A stretch of 64,000 nucleotides of DNA from Tetmemena sp. SeJ-2015 (taxonomy: Eukaryota > Ciliophora > Spirotrichea > Sporadotrichida > Oxytrichidae), in the NCBI GenBank assembly GCA_027382625.1, contig JAJKFJ010020742.1, positions 1 to 64,000 on the forward strand. Direction: 5' to 3'. Shown one piece after another: positions 1 to 12,292 of the stretch (within the stretch, counting starts at the first letter, position 1; the number at the start of each line of letters is the position of its first letter). The notes beneath the pieces were generated by a model. That model searched no databases. It saw only the letters and a list, made by a program, of their open reading frames with translations, and was not told the DNA's origin. The position numbers and the translations under genes were made by a program.

Positions 1-575
1 TTCGATTTCCCTTCCATATTTCAACTTTATGAGATCCTTCTTTTCACGTCTTGAAACTGTTCCTCACTTCCAAATAGAGTGAATGCGTCAATAAATTATC
101 ACTGCTTGATTCGGATTTTCTAAGAATTTCTAGAATTCATCATAAATTTATACATGAAATTTTGACGTTTTTTTGGAATTATGATGGGGTGCGGATTAGA
201 GTTCGCCTTCCATATTTCAACTTTATGAGATCCTTCTTTTCACGTCTTGAAACTGTTCCTCACTTCCAAATAGAGTGAATGCGTCAATAAATTATCACTG
301 CTTGATTCGGATTTTCTAAGAATTTCTAGAATTCATCATACTTTTATACATGAAATTTTGACGTTTTTTTGGAATTATGATGGGGTGCGGATTAGAGTTC
401 GCCTTCCATATTTCAACTTTATGAGATCCTTCTTTTCACGTCTTGAAACTGTTCCTCACTTCCAAATAGAGTGAATGCGTCAATAAATTATCACTGCTTG
501 ATTCGGATTTTCTAAGAATTTCTAGAATTCGTCATAAATTTATACATGAAATTTTTACGTTTTTTTTGGAATTAT
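1..575. repeat. 196-bp tandem satellite, about 3 copies
   Basis: The phrase ccttccatatttcaacttta begins at 10, 206 and 402, giving an exact period of 196 bp. The copies are almost identical, with single-base differences such as an A/G change in the aattc(a/g)tcat stretch. The array enters from the left edge of the window. It ends inside the third copy near 575, where the ggaattat(gatgg) motif diverges into single-copy AT-rich DNA. No open frame is conserved across the copies. Tandem satellites of this size are typical of ciliate germline chromosomes and are discarded from the somatic genome; that fate is inferred. Confidence 0.95.
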
Positions 576-1999
576 TTGCACCTCTATCTTTTCATTGTAA
601 AAAATGTTAAATATAAGAGATTTTTGTCTTTTATATTACCTTGATGTTTTATTTTCATAATTTCTATTTCTTCAGATATATATATTAAAAATTCATTTTC
701 AATCAAATATACAATCTATACAATAGCATTTAAATATTGTATGGCATATTTATTTTATTAGCAAAATGTGCCATAGAGTGTTTATTACTTTTTTAGTTAT
801 TTTTACTTCCTCTTCAATTTAGTTTAATCTTTCCTTAGATTATATTTTCTTAATAAGAAAATGTCAGTCTAAGTTTAAAGTCGAGATATTTTCATCTATT
901 GCAATATTTGGTCCTTTACTCTGATTTAACTCAAAGAGAATGGTCTTTTTCTATTTTAGAAAATATAACATTCTTTATTGACTAGTTATAGCAAATTTTT
1001 AATGTTCTTGGTAATTTCGGTCATAACTTCTCCCACCTATCTTGGATCATTATATATTATCAAATCGATCTTATGAGGAAGCTGAAAATATAGAAGCTTA
1101 AATGAAGCTCGGGAATTTAAAGGATAATAAATTCCAAAAACATGATAGTAATCTTTAAAATTAGTCTTAATAAACAAAAAATTAATTATTTTCTGAAAAA
1201 ATCGATATCATGAAATTTGACCCTCAAGAAAATTTCAAAGGCCAAAGTCTTTTAATTTTTTGTCATTTGGGCCAATTTCAATCTATAAGGAAGATTTTTT
1301 GCATTTTTTATCATAAAAGGGCTAGGTGACCCCCCCTTTATTTTTATTTTATAATCATCGTTTTCCCAATTTATTTTCTCTTATTAACTTAATCATTTTT
1401 AAGGTACTTAACATTTTTACTAATAATGTATTTTCTAACATATTTTATTTTACTCTAGATAACTTAAATTGTAAATAGTTTGTATAATTAAAAATTCTTT
1501 ATTCCTTACTGTACCCTTATATGAATATCTCTCGCCTTGTATTCTAATTCTTCCACATAATTACTTATATGAAATTGGAGATTATATGAAGCAAGCACTT
1601 CAAGAACCTTTTCATTTTTTAAAACCACCGATCTATCCACGTTTTCAATATTACAGCTGTTCATTTTTTTATAAATGAGTCATATCATTAACAGCCACCA
1701 CATCTAATTTCAAACTAATGGTAGTTTCACAAAATAAAGATATCTTTTAATACCGCTTAATCTTGCTCAAGACTTATATGTACTCTAAGTGATATCTCAT
1801 AAATCTTTATGCTTTCTCTAATGCCATATCAGTAGAAATCTCCAATGACAGTGCAAAGGAGCTCAAGAGGATTACTTGTTGAGTTGACATGTATATCATT
1901 GTTTACTCATAAGTCATAGCTGGTTTACAAGAGTACAAAAATTGTGCACTTTATGTCAAACATCACACTTCAAGCCTAGCAATGGCCACAAAGCGAATA
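576..1999. other. AT-rich spacer, no feature seen
   Basis: Very AT-rich single-copy DNA next to the satellite. It contains a run of C (gacccccccttt near 1328) and short A/T homopolymers. In the ciliate code many frames stay open here by chance, because TGA is rare in such DNA, but none shows the raised GC, charged composition or glutamine pattern of the coding segments further right. I see no gene, RNA or mobile element. Confidence 0.6.
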
Positions 2000-2640
2000 T
2001 TCTCGCTAATACGATGATTGATGCTGAAGTGATATAATGAAGGTTTCGATCAAGAAAAGCAAGGAAATACCTAATGATGATATTGGTTTAGACTTTGGAC
2101 ACACCACCATTATTTCTGAATTAATTGAGATGAAGTTGAGCTGCATAATTAGATATCGAGGAAGTAAATTATGCATGTCTATGCTGGCGCAATTTGCGAG
2201 AGACTTTAAGCCCAAGTGCTTCACCTTTGTATTTTGAGAAGCAATAAGAGCTGAGGACCTTGTAATTGTGCCTTTTAGGCAGAGCAACATTAAGAGAGAA
2301 ATCAAGCAGTTTGAGGTTTTTGATAGTAACCAAGTAAAGAGAGAGAGGCAAGCCCTCTTAAAATGGAAATTTCTATCACATCGTGATGTGGAGTCCTTCT
2401 CAGCATTGAATCATCAGCATTGTGTAACTAGTATATGAGTTTCATTGCAAAATAGTCTATAGAAGGCGCTTTCAAATGTGATAGGCTTACAATTTTGAAA
2501 ACTCTTTTCTCGTTCACAAGAACAATAAGTTCAACTATCTCTTCGTAGATTGGACGATAAGGAATATGAATTGCCTTCACTTTGGCTTCATTTAGTCTGC
2601 TTCTAATACTGAGGAGGTGAGATAGAGACTATTTTTAATA
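2000..2640 (-). pseudogene. Uncharacterised coding-like segments, minus strand
   Basis: Read in the TAA/TAG=Gln code, the minus strand has an open stretch from about 2625 to 2320 with protein-like composition. Its motif AKVKAIHIPYRPIYEEIVEL is followed by an amphipathic helical region. A second frame runs from about 2290 down past 2000. A TGA separates the two. The first part loosely recalls the dynein heavy chain region between AAA4 and the stalk, but I could not anchor it on any hallmark motif. The segments could be MDSs of a gene split by IESs, an inverted part of the block at 2950-6100, or a decayed copy. Confidence is low. Confidence 0.25.
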
Positions 2641-2949
2641 AAAAAGTACTGTGACTTTTATGCATTTTATCACATGTAGTACAAGGATTATCACCTGTAC
2701 CACGGAATAAATTATCCATCATGTTAAGGAGATAATTAGAATATATACTCATAATGAAGAGATATACTATTATTGGAATCAACTATGCATTAATATGAAT
2801 AATCCAATAAAATAAATGATCGATTATATGTGCAAAGTAGAATATATGGATGGTGAAGAAAGAATTCTGAGAAACTCAGATCTTGGTTCCCGAAAGTTCA
2901 CATTTCTCTGAGGTTATTCTTAAAGGGAGAGTCGTGAGCAAATATTAGT

Positions 2950-5900
2950 TCCTTTCACATGCAGTTCTTGCATAATGCTCACACAGGCCAATCCTCAGAG
3001 ACAAATGGGTTATTTGATCGTCGATATGGTGATTATCAAACCTTGGCCCAAGGATAGCGATAAGGTCAAGCTACTAAAGACAGCCTCAACCAGGTTTAGT
3101 AGTGTTGGCGAGCTAATTCATACTAATGATAAAATGGAGAAGGAGTACAAGGTACTGATTTAGTATGCAATAAAGCTACTCTATCTTGAGCGTTCAGAAC
3201 CTTACTCGGTCTATCCAGATGTTCTGAAGCAAAATGGAGACAGTGGTTCTAAAACATATAAAAGAAATACAGTTAAAACTTGATCAGGACGAGAAGGAAG
3301 CAGTTCAATTGTTTGATTATCTAGTAGGTGTCCAAATAGTAGTTGTAGAAGTATAGAAAGAGTGGAATGAAATGATGCGTGCTGCATTAGAAGAGAACTA
3401 AAGAGAATAGACCGAAGGTAGAATGTAAAGTAGAACAGTATATGGTAAAGAGTGAATATTAAATTTAAATATTAGCACAATTTGATTATCTTCTAAGCCT
3501 TAAACTTTATTCTTCTTTTCTATTGCTACTGGTATAATGATTGAAATAGGTTGTTTTAAGATATGAATGCCGCGAACTATAAGACCTTTCTAGACTAGGT
3601 GAGCTCATTCTTCAAGAGGAAGCATGAGCTCCTCGAGATGAAACAAAGGAATAAGTACTTCCTGCAGAATTTTAAGATCAAGGGTGGATTCCAAGTTGAA
3701 AGACACTGGTGGCAGGTACTGGTGTGCCAAAGATGGCGAGATAAGACGATGATCTACCCAAGACAACCCTCTCAAGTTGTCCTCTCTCTAAGTTATAAGG
3801 AGTTGCAGTAAAGGACAAGAGGAGCATACGTGGAGAACATGCCTGATAGAGCTTTGGCATTAACGATTCTTTTAACTTGCAAGACTAATGAGGACACCTT
3901 CAAGAAAGGTTAGAAGTCACATGGTAAAAATTCTTCTTACCTGAGCTAGAAGATCATAGATCTGCACTGGGGCTTCTTCGAAGAGGCGCCAGTTTAATAG
4001 GTATAATTAAATTGTTTTTCCTCAAATCGGCAGCAGTCTGTGATACACTTCCCGCCCAATGACAAGAGGACCAATCACGACCAACTGATCGAGAAGGAGT
4101 AGTTAAAAGAAACGTAGAAGAGTGAAGCAACAGCGAGAATGTAACAAGTTGCTCTTTTATGCTCTGTTCAATCAAGCGAGGTCGTGAGCATAAGCTAGAG
4201 CAGGAAGTCCACACTAAAGCGTGAATTAGATAGTGTATTATTTTAAAGTTATAAAAATCGCCAATTTATGAAACAGTTAGAGGACTAATTCTGTTTGATA
4301 CTGATCATTGACTACATGAAGGTCCACGCGGTGACGAAACTCCTACTTCAGGACCGCTCAGAGTCGGTCAATGAGTTGAGAGTACATCTTTATGAAGGCA
4401 AGAAGTATACTGTCAACCAGTGGATGAAGAGCTCCTACCTGGCCTTGGAGCTACTGTAGAGGTTAAGGTCCTCCATGACTTTGGTGAGAGTCTGATAAAA
4501 GGGTCCTAAATGAGGTTCGAGAGGTGCTGAAGGTTTTTCCTACCCAAGAGCTCGAGACTCTGAGCCAGACTGCGTTTACTGTTAATGCCTCCAATGAAGT
4601 TAGCTGAGCTGCCTTTATTTTTTGTAAATGCTATGGTAAATGATCACTTCAGCCAGGCTTTTCTTTTCGTCCGCCACCTATTAAACTAGGAATCCTCAAT
4701 GTAGATAATATGGTTGCACTCAAATATCATCAGTGCGATGGTCATGGTCAAGGACTGATTACTCTCTTGGAATCCCGCTACATCTCGCAATTGCCTAATT
4801 ATAAGTAAAAGACTGATCGGAAGTACGCAAGGTCACGATAGAAGAGTTTGACTTGTCTAGTTTAGCAGAATCTTGGCTCTTTCAAACACGCTTAATAGTA
4901 ACCTATCCTCTTCTTTTAGCTGAAAAGAACAGTCTCTTTTTGAATTTTGGCAGTGGGAATGTTGGCCTCAATCTCATCGAGGATCTTTCGATTACCTTAA
5001 CAATTAGATATCCTCGATTAGTAAACGAAGTCGTTGTGACGCCATCTCTAAACTATCTTAGCAATAGTGCTCTATTGATGATAGAAGCTTTCATGGTTTG
5101 TAGCTTATCTGGATTTTTTTGTCACTGCTCACCTTTCCGTAGAAAGAAAGATGGCAAGCAATTGCTGGTCCATTGATAGCCCAGTCTCTGATCCTGAGAT
5201 TGTAGCGCTTTCTTCTCTCCTGTTGGAAGATAGGACTCCGGCGATTGATGGCTTTCGTGTTTTGACTTAGGTAGTTGCTGAAATGTGAAGTGCATGCCCC
5301 AAGATATTACGGAGTGATAACTATCTAAAAGGAACTCGGCTAGCTAACTCGGACGGCTTTTACTTTAAAATGCAGGTGCCATTAAATGTGTGAGTCTTAC
5401 ATTTATTATTAATTTTATTTTGTGGAAATGATTAACTCCTCGTTACTCGTATAAACCAGCTATAAATTTTAGTAAAACTCAATGTTGTAGAGCTCTGGAG
5501 AGTATGGAACATTTAAAACAGAAATGGTGTTCAACTCAGCTTTGGACTTCTTCACTTTCTTTATCATGTGTACGCCGATGTTTTAAATGAGTAGAACGAT
5601 TTCATCATCTGTGATCTTTTCTTAAGAAACTAAAAATACTGCTCTATCTTAATAGAGCGTGGATGAAGGAAATAAACTTCTTGAGTCTTCGATTCCTGCA
5701 AGTAACGCTCTACTAAATATATTTCTTTTCTATTAGTGAACTTCTATGCTATCACGCTTCTCGCACCAACTCTTCTTTATGAAAGTGTTGTTTTGTGAAT
5801 TCATCTTCGTCATCACTTAAAAAATTCACGTTCAAATCTTGCCCTGTTCAGCTAGTCGTAAATATATTTCAGATTATTAAATAAAATGGCTTAGTGAAGT

Positions 5901-6110
5901 CTATAACGCTCTTTACTCGATTCACAGATAAGTAAGTTAAGCAATGTCAACTATAGATGTTTGCTCCAGTCAATTAAGAGATCTTTAGATAAGGAAATTA
6001 TCAATTGAAGATTTTCGCTAGGTATTGGCGAAGAGTTTGAGGATCAATCAAATAATTTATATTCACATACTGAACCTTAGAAGTACGATGAATAATAGAT
6101 GCAAATCTAA
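2950..6110 (+). pseudogene. Frame-broken coding segments, possibly dynein heavy chain-like
   Basis: Several plus-strand stretches with raised GC are open in the ciliate code but lie in different frames: about 2975-3290, 3565-3950, 4050-4496, 4497-4605, 4640-4755, 4820-5170, 5170-5290 and 5860-6050. Suggestive pieces are an RHWWQVL motif near 3700 (compare the RHW motif of the dynein linker), a helix-rich stretch at 4310-4600 resembling the segment after dynein AAA1, and a P-loop-like but non-canonical GSGNVG near 4950 where a Walker A motif would be expected. No intact Walker A or other hallmark is present. It may be a diverged or decayed dynein-like gene, or MDSs separated by tiny IESs I could not resolve. 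The coding nature is moderately supported; the family is a guess. Confidence 0.3.
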
Positions 6111-6249
6111 ACTTTCTGATCCTAAATTTTTAAAACATAATAAAAGTGTGGAAACTCAACATTTTTGCGATGGAATTTATAATGACACCAAACTATTAAT
6201 TCTGATCTGGATGACTGCACTCATACCTTAGAGTAAAAATAAAATTAAG

Positions 6250-7740
6250 ACATGATAAATCTTGAAGTTATTTATGAGTAATTTTGCAATTGCCTCATAC
6301 TATTATATGTATGTATTATAGATTATATGAATTGATGATCGTCAGTTGAAAAAAAAAGCAGTTAATAAAAGTCTGTACTCATTTAGTATTTATATTCTCA
6401 ACATGGTAAGATTTCTTCAACTACCTCGGCTAATCTTAACTTCATTATCCTAATATATATCTTTTCTCTGACTTATTCTATGTAATCTAGAGATATCTTA
6501 GAGATATATCATTAAGTTTTTTTGGAGGCTTATATCTATCGATTTTTATGTCAGATCATTTTAAAATTAAGATTATCAAGAAAATTCATATATTTAAGGA
6601 ATTAAGACTTGTTATTTTTAAAATAAATTCATGAGCTTTTGTTGGCTATCCGGATTCCTTTAGCTGCTTACTTCTACGCTTCATTTGAAATCTTTTACTC
6701 CAGAATTTCCACTCTAAATTCATCTTTTAATAAAGATATTAATTAGAAACATCTTATTCTCAGTTTCATATAATGTTATATAGTTTGTTTTTTGGGCCTG
6801 AAAACCTTACCTTAAAGAATTAAAAGATTTAGTTTTAAGAATCTATTTTTCTACAATGCTATATTGCTTAATGTATGTCAACTCTCACTCCATAAAACAG
6901 AGGTGATTTATATTTAGAGGCTCCTTAGTAATGAAGTTAATGGATTTCTCTTTCATTTAGTTCTTCATACTGCCACAAATATTAGTTCCTCTTTCTTTTA
7001 TAGCATTTTATTATTTAATTATGCCATGAAAAATTAATAAAGTTAATCAATCAAATACATGATTTATTTTTCTCGTCCATATCTTTCTTTGGAATGAGGT
7101 TATTATTTTGCACACTTTTATAAGATAACACTAATTTTTAAGATATTGAATAACTGCCTGCATTTGAGCGAGATAAAGAAATATTATATGAAATTTCTTC
7201 CTTTTTGTTCAAGAATTCTAAGGCTACATATCTCTCTTTCTTCCTTCTTTTTGACACATTGCTAAAGACACAAAGATATATTTTTCTCTTTAATTTCTTA
7301 TTATTGTGCAGTTTCTTAGACAGTAATAAATAGCATGATGAATCATTTTTAAAGGCACTCAATTATTTTAATTTGAAATAAATTTTTACAGCTTATTTCT
7401 AATTCGATAATATTAGTGCAATTTTAATTTTTGTAAAATTTTAATTTGTTGTTTTTGAGGGCTAGCGATCACTTTCACTTTTGAGAATCTACGTCCTAAA
7501 AACATATTAAATAAATAATTATATTAATTTTTAATAATGTTCCTCTACAAAATTCAACTATATATAATGGAATTTTGATATCATCTCTTTAATAAACTTT
7601 ATAATAAATGTTGGTTTTGTTCTAAAATACTATATTCTCGATTATCCTTCTCAATCTTTGATAATTAAATGAGTGAGAAAAGTTGCGCATTTAGATTATC
7701 TCATATATTATTATTAAATTTGTAAGTTAAAATATAGAAC
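6250..7740. other. AT-rich spacer, no feature seen
   Basis: AT-rich DNA with long A/T runs and no stretch of coding-like composition in either strand. Open frames here have random, low-complexity translations. It may be intergenic or part of a long eliminated segment. Confidence 0.5.
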
Positions 7741-7744
7741 CCGT

Positions 7745-9195
7745 ATTACTTTCTAAGGCTTAATTCTTTAGTCCTAGATTAGCATCCTGGACCCTAACCC
7801 GGAGGAAATTTGATAGATTGTCGTAAGAGTATATAACAAGTTGTACTTACATAGCAGCTCTTGGGGCTATGTTTGTGAGGCTTGAACCTGTCTAATTGAC
7901 TTCTCATGTTTTTGAAGGTATTACCAAACACCAGGAGTCATTCTGATTCTGCTAATTTTTTAAGAGTGCATCAATTTTTTTTTGCAGTTGCGCTTGACCA
8001 GCAATTTTCGATTGGGGTTTAGTGATGATAGCCCAGACGGGAGAGTCTGGGGTTCTGGAAGATCATTCCAAAAGAGATACTCTCTCGTCCATTCAATAAT
8101 GAGGGCGGTGCTTCAACACTGTTTAACTAGCGTCATGGATTTACATATTGCAGTATATTCTGGTCACTCCAGTACCGACCATATTTATTTACACCCTGTG
8201 AGGCTACTCCTTAATTCCTCTAATTTTTATTATTAGAATATCTCATGAATCTTAGATTTATTAAATAGGAATACTCTTAACGAAGCAATAATTCTTATTG
8301 GAGTTTTAAAGGGCATCATATTAAAGTTTCTCTATTAAATAAATATTTTCTCTCTCTTTTAAGACACACTGTAAAGATAAATAAAGTAGTAAGAAGATAA
8401 TTTTAGGTTCATTATAAAATAAAGTGGGAATTGATAGACGAATCTAAAATTATATAGCAGAACATAGTAAAGCATAATTTAAGATCTTATAAGTCATCCA
8501 TTTATAATAATTTACTTAAATTTTATTTTATTATAATAATACAATTTTTAGTCCTGCTCCAATCTGAGTCCTGCCAGTATCTAGCTTTGCTCATCTATCA
8601 GAGATGCATCGCTGGAAAAGTCTATGAATGCATCGTTCAAAGACTGAGAAGGTAAAAGCAAAAATATTATTTTATTAATATTGAGCTTAAATAAAAAAAT
8701 TTCAACTTTTTATTTAATAAGTTTTACAGACACTGAAATATAATTATCCATCCCTCTAAAATATTAAGATTTAAATAATTCATTTTTTCTTAAATAATTA
8801 TCTATTAGTTGAGAGAGTCTTTCCGAGTCCCGCGCTTCCTGCTCAAGAGTCTATGCAGCAGCTGCTGCCTCAATCCAATCTTACCGTGTGAGTAAGGCTC
8901 CTACGGCTGAATCTCTCTGCAGGCGATTAAAATTTATTGATTATTTAAATAAAAAAAGAATCTATCATTCTTATTAAATTAACTTATAGTTAATTTCTTA
9001 ATTTAGGATATTCTAAATAAAGAATTATTTATTTGCGTCTTAGGACATCATTCCTGAGCATAGGAGGGCTGTCAGTAATGCTGTCGGATCTCTTCATTCG
9101 ACTCCTTGTTAGAGGTTGAGAAGTCTTCCTCTCCTCAGCCACTGCAGATCCGGATTTTGGAACTAGTGGAGAACGTCTCTCTTTAGCTGCTGCCA
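7745..9195 (-). CDS. Uncharacterised protein in at least five MDSs
   Basis: GC-richer islands on the minus strand, separated by AT-rich DNA, are all open in the ciliate code and read 5' to 3' from 9195 to about 7745. Approximate islands are 9190-9035, 8935-8810, 8665-8555, 8235-7985 and 7950-7745. Two joins are supported by direct repeats in the right phase. GCG at 9035 and 8923 joins ...LRR to LQRDS.... TGAGA at 8810 and 8645 joins ...SERLSQ to SLNDAFIDF.... The protein has a basic, serine-rich start, an alanine tract (IEAAAAAQ), an acidic middle and a final part with a QYLQKHEKSI helix. I recognise no family. N- and C-terminal limits are not fixed; the last islands have ambiguous frames. 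Confidence 0.55.
8650..8814 (-). other. IES with 5-bp pointer TGAGA
   Basis: TGAGA (minus: TCTCA) occurs at 8645-8649 and 8810-8814. Deleting one copy plus the 160 bp of AT-rich DNA between them keeps the frame of the surrounding gene. There are no GT..AG borders. Confidence 0.6.
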
Positions 9196-9199
9196 AAAT

Positions 9200-10080
9200 A
9201 ATATTATTGATATTTAAAATGTAAATAAATATTAAGAAAAGGGATAAAGTATTTTGGAATAATTTATGGAAATTTCAAAAAATATTCTAGCTGATTTCAG
9301 TAATAAAATGTAAATAAAAGAGGGGGAATTAGCAAAGTTTAAAGCTTAAAATATTAAATTAAAGATGACAAAATCAATATTTAGTAAAAGTTTTTAGAGT
9401 TGCTGAATTATTTCTTTAAAATATTTAAAATGAGCAATATTTAAATCTATAGGTCATCTCTTGGAAGTCAAGTATCAGTAATAAAGAACATTAACTCAGA
9501 GCGAGTCAATTAAAGTACCAGTGAGATCTAAATAGTTTCATCTACCAAGGTTTATAGGATAAATAGGAGAACGAAATAGAGCTATTGAATTTAAATTATT
9601 TAAAAAATTAAAAATAAGAAAGATGGAGAGATTTTATTTATAAAAACAATAAGAGAGTTCTAAACTGGCTCTCAAAAAACTAAACGAATTTTTATAGAAT
9701 ACTTTGGAATCTATTATTTGAAAATTGTTTAAAATAATACATAATACGATATCATGTGATTTATTTTTGTCTTGTATTTATTAATAGAAAATAAAACCTC
9801 ATTGACAAAAATGATTTTACGTTTTTTAGAGCTTAAATAAAAAATTTTCATTTTTTATTAATTATGCATATTTAAATTTATTGAATGAGGATAATTTGAT
9901 TGCATCTTTAATAAAACATGAAGCAATATCTATTTATTTAATCGCTCGACAACATATCATATAGTCTTCTTGATGCAACACATACTTCGTAAATGAGCTG
10001 CAATGAGGCAAATGTTGCAAATATATATCAAATTGTAATATTTGTATTCTGTAACCAGTGGTTTTCAATTCTTAATAAGT
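9200..10080. other. AT-rich spacer, nothing firm
   Basis: AT-rich DNA. A short stretch at about 9455-9545 has slightly higher GC and is open on the plus strand, and could be a small MDS, but it cannot be connected to a neighbour. Nothing else is supported. Confidence 0.4.
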
Positions 10081-10419
10081 ATAAATAATCTATTATTTAG
10101 CTACACCATTGGGAGCCACGATCGATTAAGACTTCAGAGAACAAAGCAATTTCAAATTGACTCTAAAAATCAACTTCATATGAGTAAGTTAATATAGTTT
10201 AAATCAATAGAAGAGGAGATTAATCTTAAAGATAGAATATATTAACTACTCATTAAACAGTTTATTAGTTTTTTATAAATATACCTTGTATAATTTGTAT
10301 TAAGTGATAATTTTAAGATAGAGCATTAACTAAGATTCTTGATTTTATCTTCTAAATAATTATTTTAAATAATTTCTTCTCCCATTTAATTAATAATCTC
10401 TTAGTAATTGAATTCAAAG

Positions 10420-11490
10420 GTATCAATATTTGATTTTGATTAGCACAATCCGCACGAAAGTCTTTCGATTTCAGCATACGACACATAACAGACGAAAATT
10501 GAAATGCCTAATCCATACTAAAACCATAATCAGAATAGAGACTTACTCAGCTTTAACTAGCATCCGTCCTCATACGTTGAACCCTTCAAACATTACCAAG
10601 TCAACGTCTTTAAATTCTTTAAAATATTAATGACAGATGGAACTTGTGATATATGCACTAATTAGTTTAGAAGGATTTCTTTAGTAAAATAGATCGCAAG
10701 GACACTACTAATAACCCACAAGCAAGACATGTCTACAACTATTAGGCCGATGACAACACATCTCTAAAGCACGATCACTATTACTTACAGACTGACGAAT
10801 CTTAACCAATCTACGACTAATTTACTTTATATAGAGCTCCATCTAATATTTATCGCATCAAATATTCTAATACAAAGTAAACATATAAATCAATTAAATT
10901 CTAATTAAATAATATAAAGAGAAAATAAGTGAACGAATCATAAATTTAGTTCTTAAATAAGGTAAAATTAATTCATGAACTTACAAATCTATTTTTAGGC
11001 AAAATAATTCTTTGTCAAACTTTTGTCGAAATAAATTTTATTTCTCTTTATATAAATTTTTTCAAAGAGGATTTTTAGGTCTAAAATTTAGCAATTTAAA
11101 AATATTTGTCTGATTGACTCCTAATAAAATAAGTTATTCTTTAAAATTCTAAATATATATTTTGAAAGTGATATATGATATATAATTAATGATAATATGT
11201 TTTCAATATCGGTGCTTACTCGTAGAATGATTTTGGCTTAAATCGTGGAAAACCTAAATTCAATAAAGAGAAACAAGATCATACTCATTTTACAGATTAG
11301 CAATAAGAAGACTTACAATCACATAATTACTAGAAAGATTAATCTAATTTAAAAGGAGAAGCATCAACAAAATAGCAACATCAAACACAAAATACAAAAC
11401 ATGGAGAATAAATTAAACTCTCGAATATTTCCTCTTCTTCACATATTCTCAACCCGAATTCAACAAGATCCAATTAGACTAAATTTTTCT
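10420..11490 (+). CDS. Uncharacterised hydrophilic protein, three MDS islands
   Basis: Three plus-strand islands are open in the ciliate code with a Q/N/S/K-rich, hydrophilic composition. About 10440-10640 contains ESLSISAYDTQQTKIEMPNP. About 10690-10875 contains NNPQARHVYNYQADDNTSLK. About 11240-11485 contains QSNLKGEASTKQQHQTQNTK. They are separated by several hundred bp of AT-rich DNA with no such character, most simply IESs. A weaker island at 10090-10170 (ATPLGATIDQDFREQ) may be the 5' part. No domain is recognised. The segments may belong to the same gene as the block starting at 12293, but an apparent start codon there argues for a separate gene. Confidence 0.45.
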
Positions 11491-11499
11491 TTTAATAAA

Positions 11500-12285
11500 T
11501 GCTGATTTGTTACAATTAAAATATTTGTTGATGAGTCCAGACAATTGTTTCCACAAATTCTATTAAGATATAATAAAAATTTACAATTAACAATTTAACT
11601 CCTCTTTTAATATGCTTGATCAAATTATATATTCTCATTTCTAATTATAGACCATTAAAACTAAGAAAAACATTTTGTTTTAATTAGTAGCTTATGTTAA
11701 TAAAGCTGATTAAAATTCAAATTAAAATATTTAGTTTGAAAAAGATTAGGATTTTTTTCAAATTAAAGTATTCCTTGGAAGGTTTTTATAAAAAAAAGAT
11801 TTTTATTTATTAAGAATTAATAGGAAAAAATAAAAGAATGAGATATCGTTGATTCAATTTACTTACAAATTGTAATTCAAATTTTAAATGGAAACCTTTG
11901 ATTAAGAATTTCAGCTGGTAAAAGTTCAATAAACTAGCAACTCCTCTTTTCCATCAGATTAAAATCCTGATCAAGGGTCATCTCTCTAATAAATAATTAT
12001 ATCGCAGAATCACAAATTTTCGATTTACTAAATTACAATGAGAACTAATCTAAGGAAGTATTTATGTATATTTATATGTTAAAAATTTTAAAGGAAATTT
12101 CAAAATATTGATGATCGGAATTACATTTTATCTAATTATTGATTATAAATAAAGGTTATTGACAAGGTTTTTTAAATCATTTTTATTTCTTAAGATATTT
12201 TATATCTATAATTCTTAAATAATATTAAACTAAGTTTGATATATATATCTTTAAAACAGGAATATTTGATAGATAGCAAGGTGGG
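11500..12285. other. AT-rich spacer or IES
   Basis: Strongly AT-rich with no coding-like island. It separates two plus-strand coding blocks and is either intergenic or a long eliminated segment. Confidence 0.4.
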
Positions 12286-12292
12286 AGTGATG

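Noticed and set aside
2037..2237. Plus-strand 66-codon frame with an ATG
   Set aside because: It stops at TGA, the composition is no better than the overlapping minus-strand reading, and no homology is apparent.
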